Below, piece after piece: positions 53,536 to 53,945 of a stretch of 53,945 nt of DNA. The position numbers and the translations under genes were made by a program. The notes below the pieces were generated by a model. The model saw nothing but the letters and a program-made list of their open reading frames with translations, ran no database searches and had not been told where the DNA came from. The stretch lies in assembly GCA_947305645.1 (NCBI GenBank), contig CAMZEC010000008.1, positions 1 to 53,945 on the forward strand, written 5' to 3'. This stretch comes from an uncultured Bacteroidales bacterium (GTDB lineage: Bacteria; Bacteroidota; Bacteroidia; Bacteroidales; UBA932). Numbering within the stretch: position 1 is the stretch's first letter; every line of letters starts with the position of its first letter.

Positions 53536-53668
53536 GTAGACACGAAAAGATTTTTTCGTTAATACTTATTTTCGAAAGTAGACACCGGTGATTTTTTCAC
53601 GGCATCTGGTTTTACAAAAGTAGACATTTTTCAACTTTTTTCAGGGATTTCTTTTTCAAAAGTTGACA
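53536..53668. repeat. Four GTAGACA-type motifs at exact 42-base spacing
   Basis: GTAGACA at 53536, 53578 and 53620 and GTTGACA at 53662. The 42-base units also share a central tttttTTC run. The fourth lies within the transposase coding end. Probable transposase-binding subterminal repeats. Confidence 0.85.
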
Positions 53669-53945
53669 CGTCTTCGTAAGTGTCCTTGCTATCAGCGAGT
53701 TGCCTCTTCTTCTGGACGAACTTGGGTTCAGGGCTCAGGACCCTGTTCTCAAAAGTTTGTTTCCGTGGCAATTCTCCCTTGTAATAGCGCTTCCGGTAGT
53801 TCTCCGGGGTATCGTAGCCGATGGCGAAGCACGGCCGTTGTGTGTTGTAGTACTTGACATAGCGCTCAATTGTATTGATAAAGTCTTGTTTGTGCCAGTA
53901 TCGCTCCAGATGGAACTCGGCGTACAGTTCTTCCTTAATCCAGCC
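53631..53945 (-). CDS. IS3-type transposase (integrase core), C-terminal fragment
   Basis: The 104 visible residues start FNGWIKEEL-like (GWIKEELYAEFHLERYW) and continue FINTIERYVKYYNTQRPCFAIGYDTPENYRKRY, the C-terminal signature of rve-type DDE transposases of the IS3/IS481 kind, including the last catalytic glutamate region (KEEL). The tail after VQKKRQL is unusual: it ends with VSTFEKEIPEKS, encoded by the first unit of the 42-base repeat. The 5' part is outside the window. Confidence 0.85.
   Translation of the reverse strand, partial: GWIKEELYAEFHLERYWHKQDFINTIERYVKYYNTQRPCFAIGYDTPENYRKRYYKGELPRKQTFENRVLSPEPKFVQKKRQLADSKDTYEDVSTFEKEIPEKS

Larger units (their letters stand above)
53533..53945 (-). 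mobile_element. One end of an insertion sequence, truncated by the window edge
   Basis: Contains the C-terminal part of a DDE transposase on the minus strand and, outside it, a terminal array of GTAGACA-type repeats. The outermost repeat (53533-53542) follows a cgcgcgcg stretch, which may mark the element boundary. The rest is outside the window, so intactness and target duplication cannot be judged. Confidence 0.7.

Noticed and set aside
53536..53668. The 42-base repeats as a CRISPR array
   Set aside because: Only a 7-9 base core is conserved, the intervals are too degenerate to separate repeat from spacer, and the array abuts a transposase with no cas genes.

Overview
The window reads as one contiguous piece of a Bacteroidales (Bacteroidota) chromosome with fairly high GC. 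The lineage call rests on promoter cores of the form TAnnTTTG upstream of many genes, the absence of Shine-Dalgarno-like start sites, and lineage-typical families (DUF5723 outer-membrane proteins, TonB-dependent receptor, two-component-regulator propeller kinase, PreA, Xpt, DUF4143 ATPase). I cannot name a genus; a GC-rich Alistipes- or Cryptobacteroides-like gut member would fit.

Layout. 1-2.5 kb: the end of a str-type operon (fusA truncated by the window edge, rpsJ) followed by a CAT-anticodon tRNA instead of rplC. 2.5-2.9 kb: a non-coding array of hairpins and short repeats. 2.9-6.1 kb (minus): four exported or membrane proteins of unknown role (TM2, LolA-like, two DUF5683-like). 6.2-12.2 kb (plus): a giant lipoprotein, a DUF5723 outer-membrane protein and a flavodiiron protein. 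12.2-16.3 kb: a large MscS-type channel, divergent from nth and an internally shortened miaA. 16.3-18.5 kb: a palindromic intergenic repeat, a secreted WG-repeat protein and a HepT/MntA toxin-antitoxin pair whose antitoxin carries an XRE domain. 18.5-23.1 kb (minus): OmpA-family lipid/peptidoglycan-interface protein and a 1092-residue TPR protein.

The centrepiece is 23.18-39.45 kb, eleven plus-strand genes with overlaps or gaps of at most 15 bases, almost certainly one operon: a (p)ppGpp synthetase-type protein, an HD alarmone hydrolase, an APH-fold kinase, a membrane Cache-PP2C-RsbW fusion, a STAS anti-sigma antagonist, a receiver-PP2C protein, a membrane coiled-coil/propeller protein, a propeller kinase lacking its phosphoacceptor histidine, an intact soluble histidine kinase, a TonB-dependent receptor and a one-module NRPS-like enzyme (adenylation, carrier, thioesterase) with a cysteine nucleophile. 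It looks like a stress/nutrient signalling cascade wired to making and perhaps re-importing one amino-acid-derived metabolite. I know of no described system with this content.

39.5-46.7 kb: two paralogous polar-amino-acid-type ABC importers, one next to preA, the other a complete importer in a single 904-residue chain; both carry what looks like a circularly permuted substrate-binding domain and an extra C-terminal domain. 46.7-49.1 kb: a second, smaller DUF5723/lipoprotein pair paralogous to the one at 6-11 kb. 49.2-53.4 kb: a cytidylate-kinase-like protein, xpt, a metallo-beta-lactamase-fold lipoprotein and a DUF4143 ATPase. 53.5-53.9 kb: the end of an insertion sequence, with a motif repeated four times at exactly 42-base spacing.

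A second theme is palindromic repeat elements that sit inside protein-coding genes in frame (4430-4587 and 24561-24732), sharing a motif with an intergenic element at 16.3-16.5 kb, in the manner of the Rickettsia palindromic elements. All functional calls are from reading sequence by eye; no searches were run.
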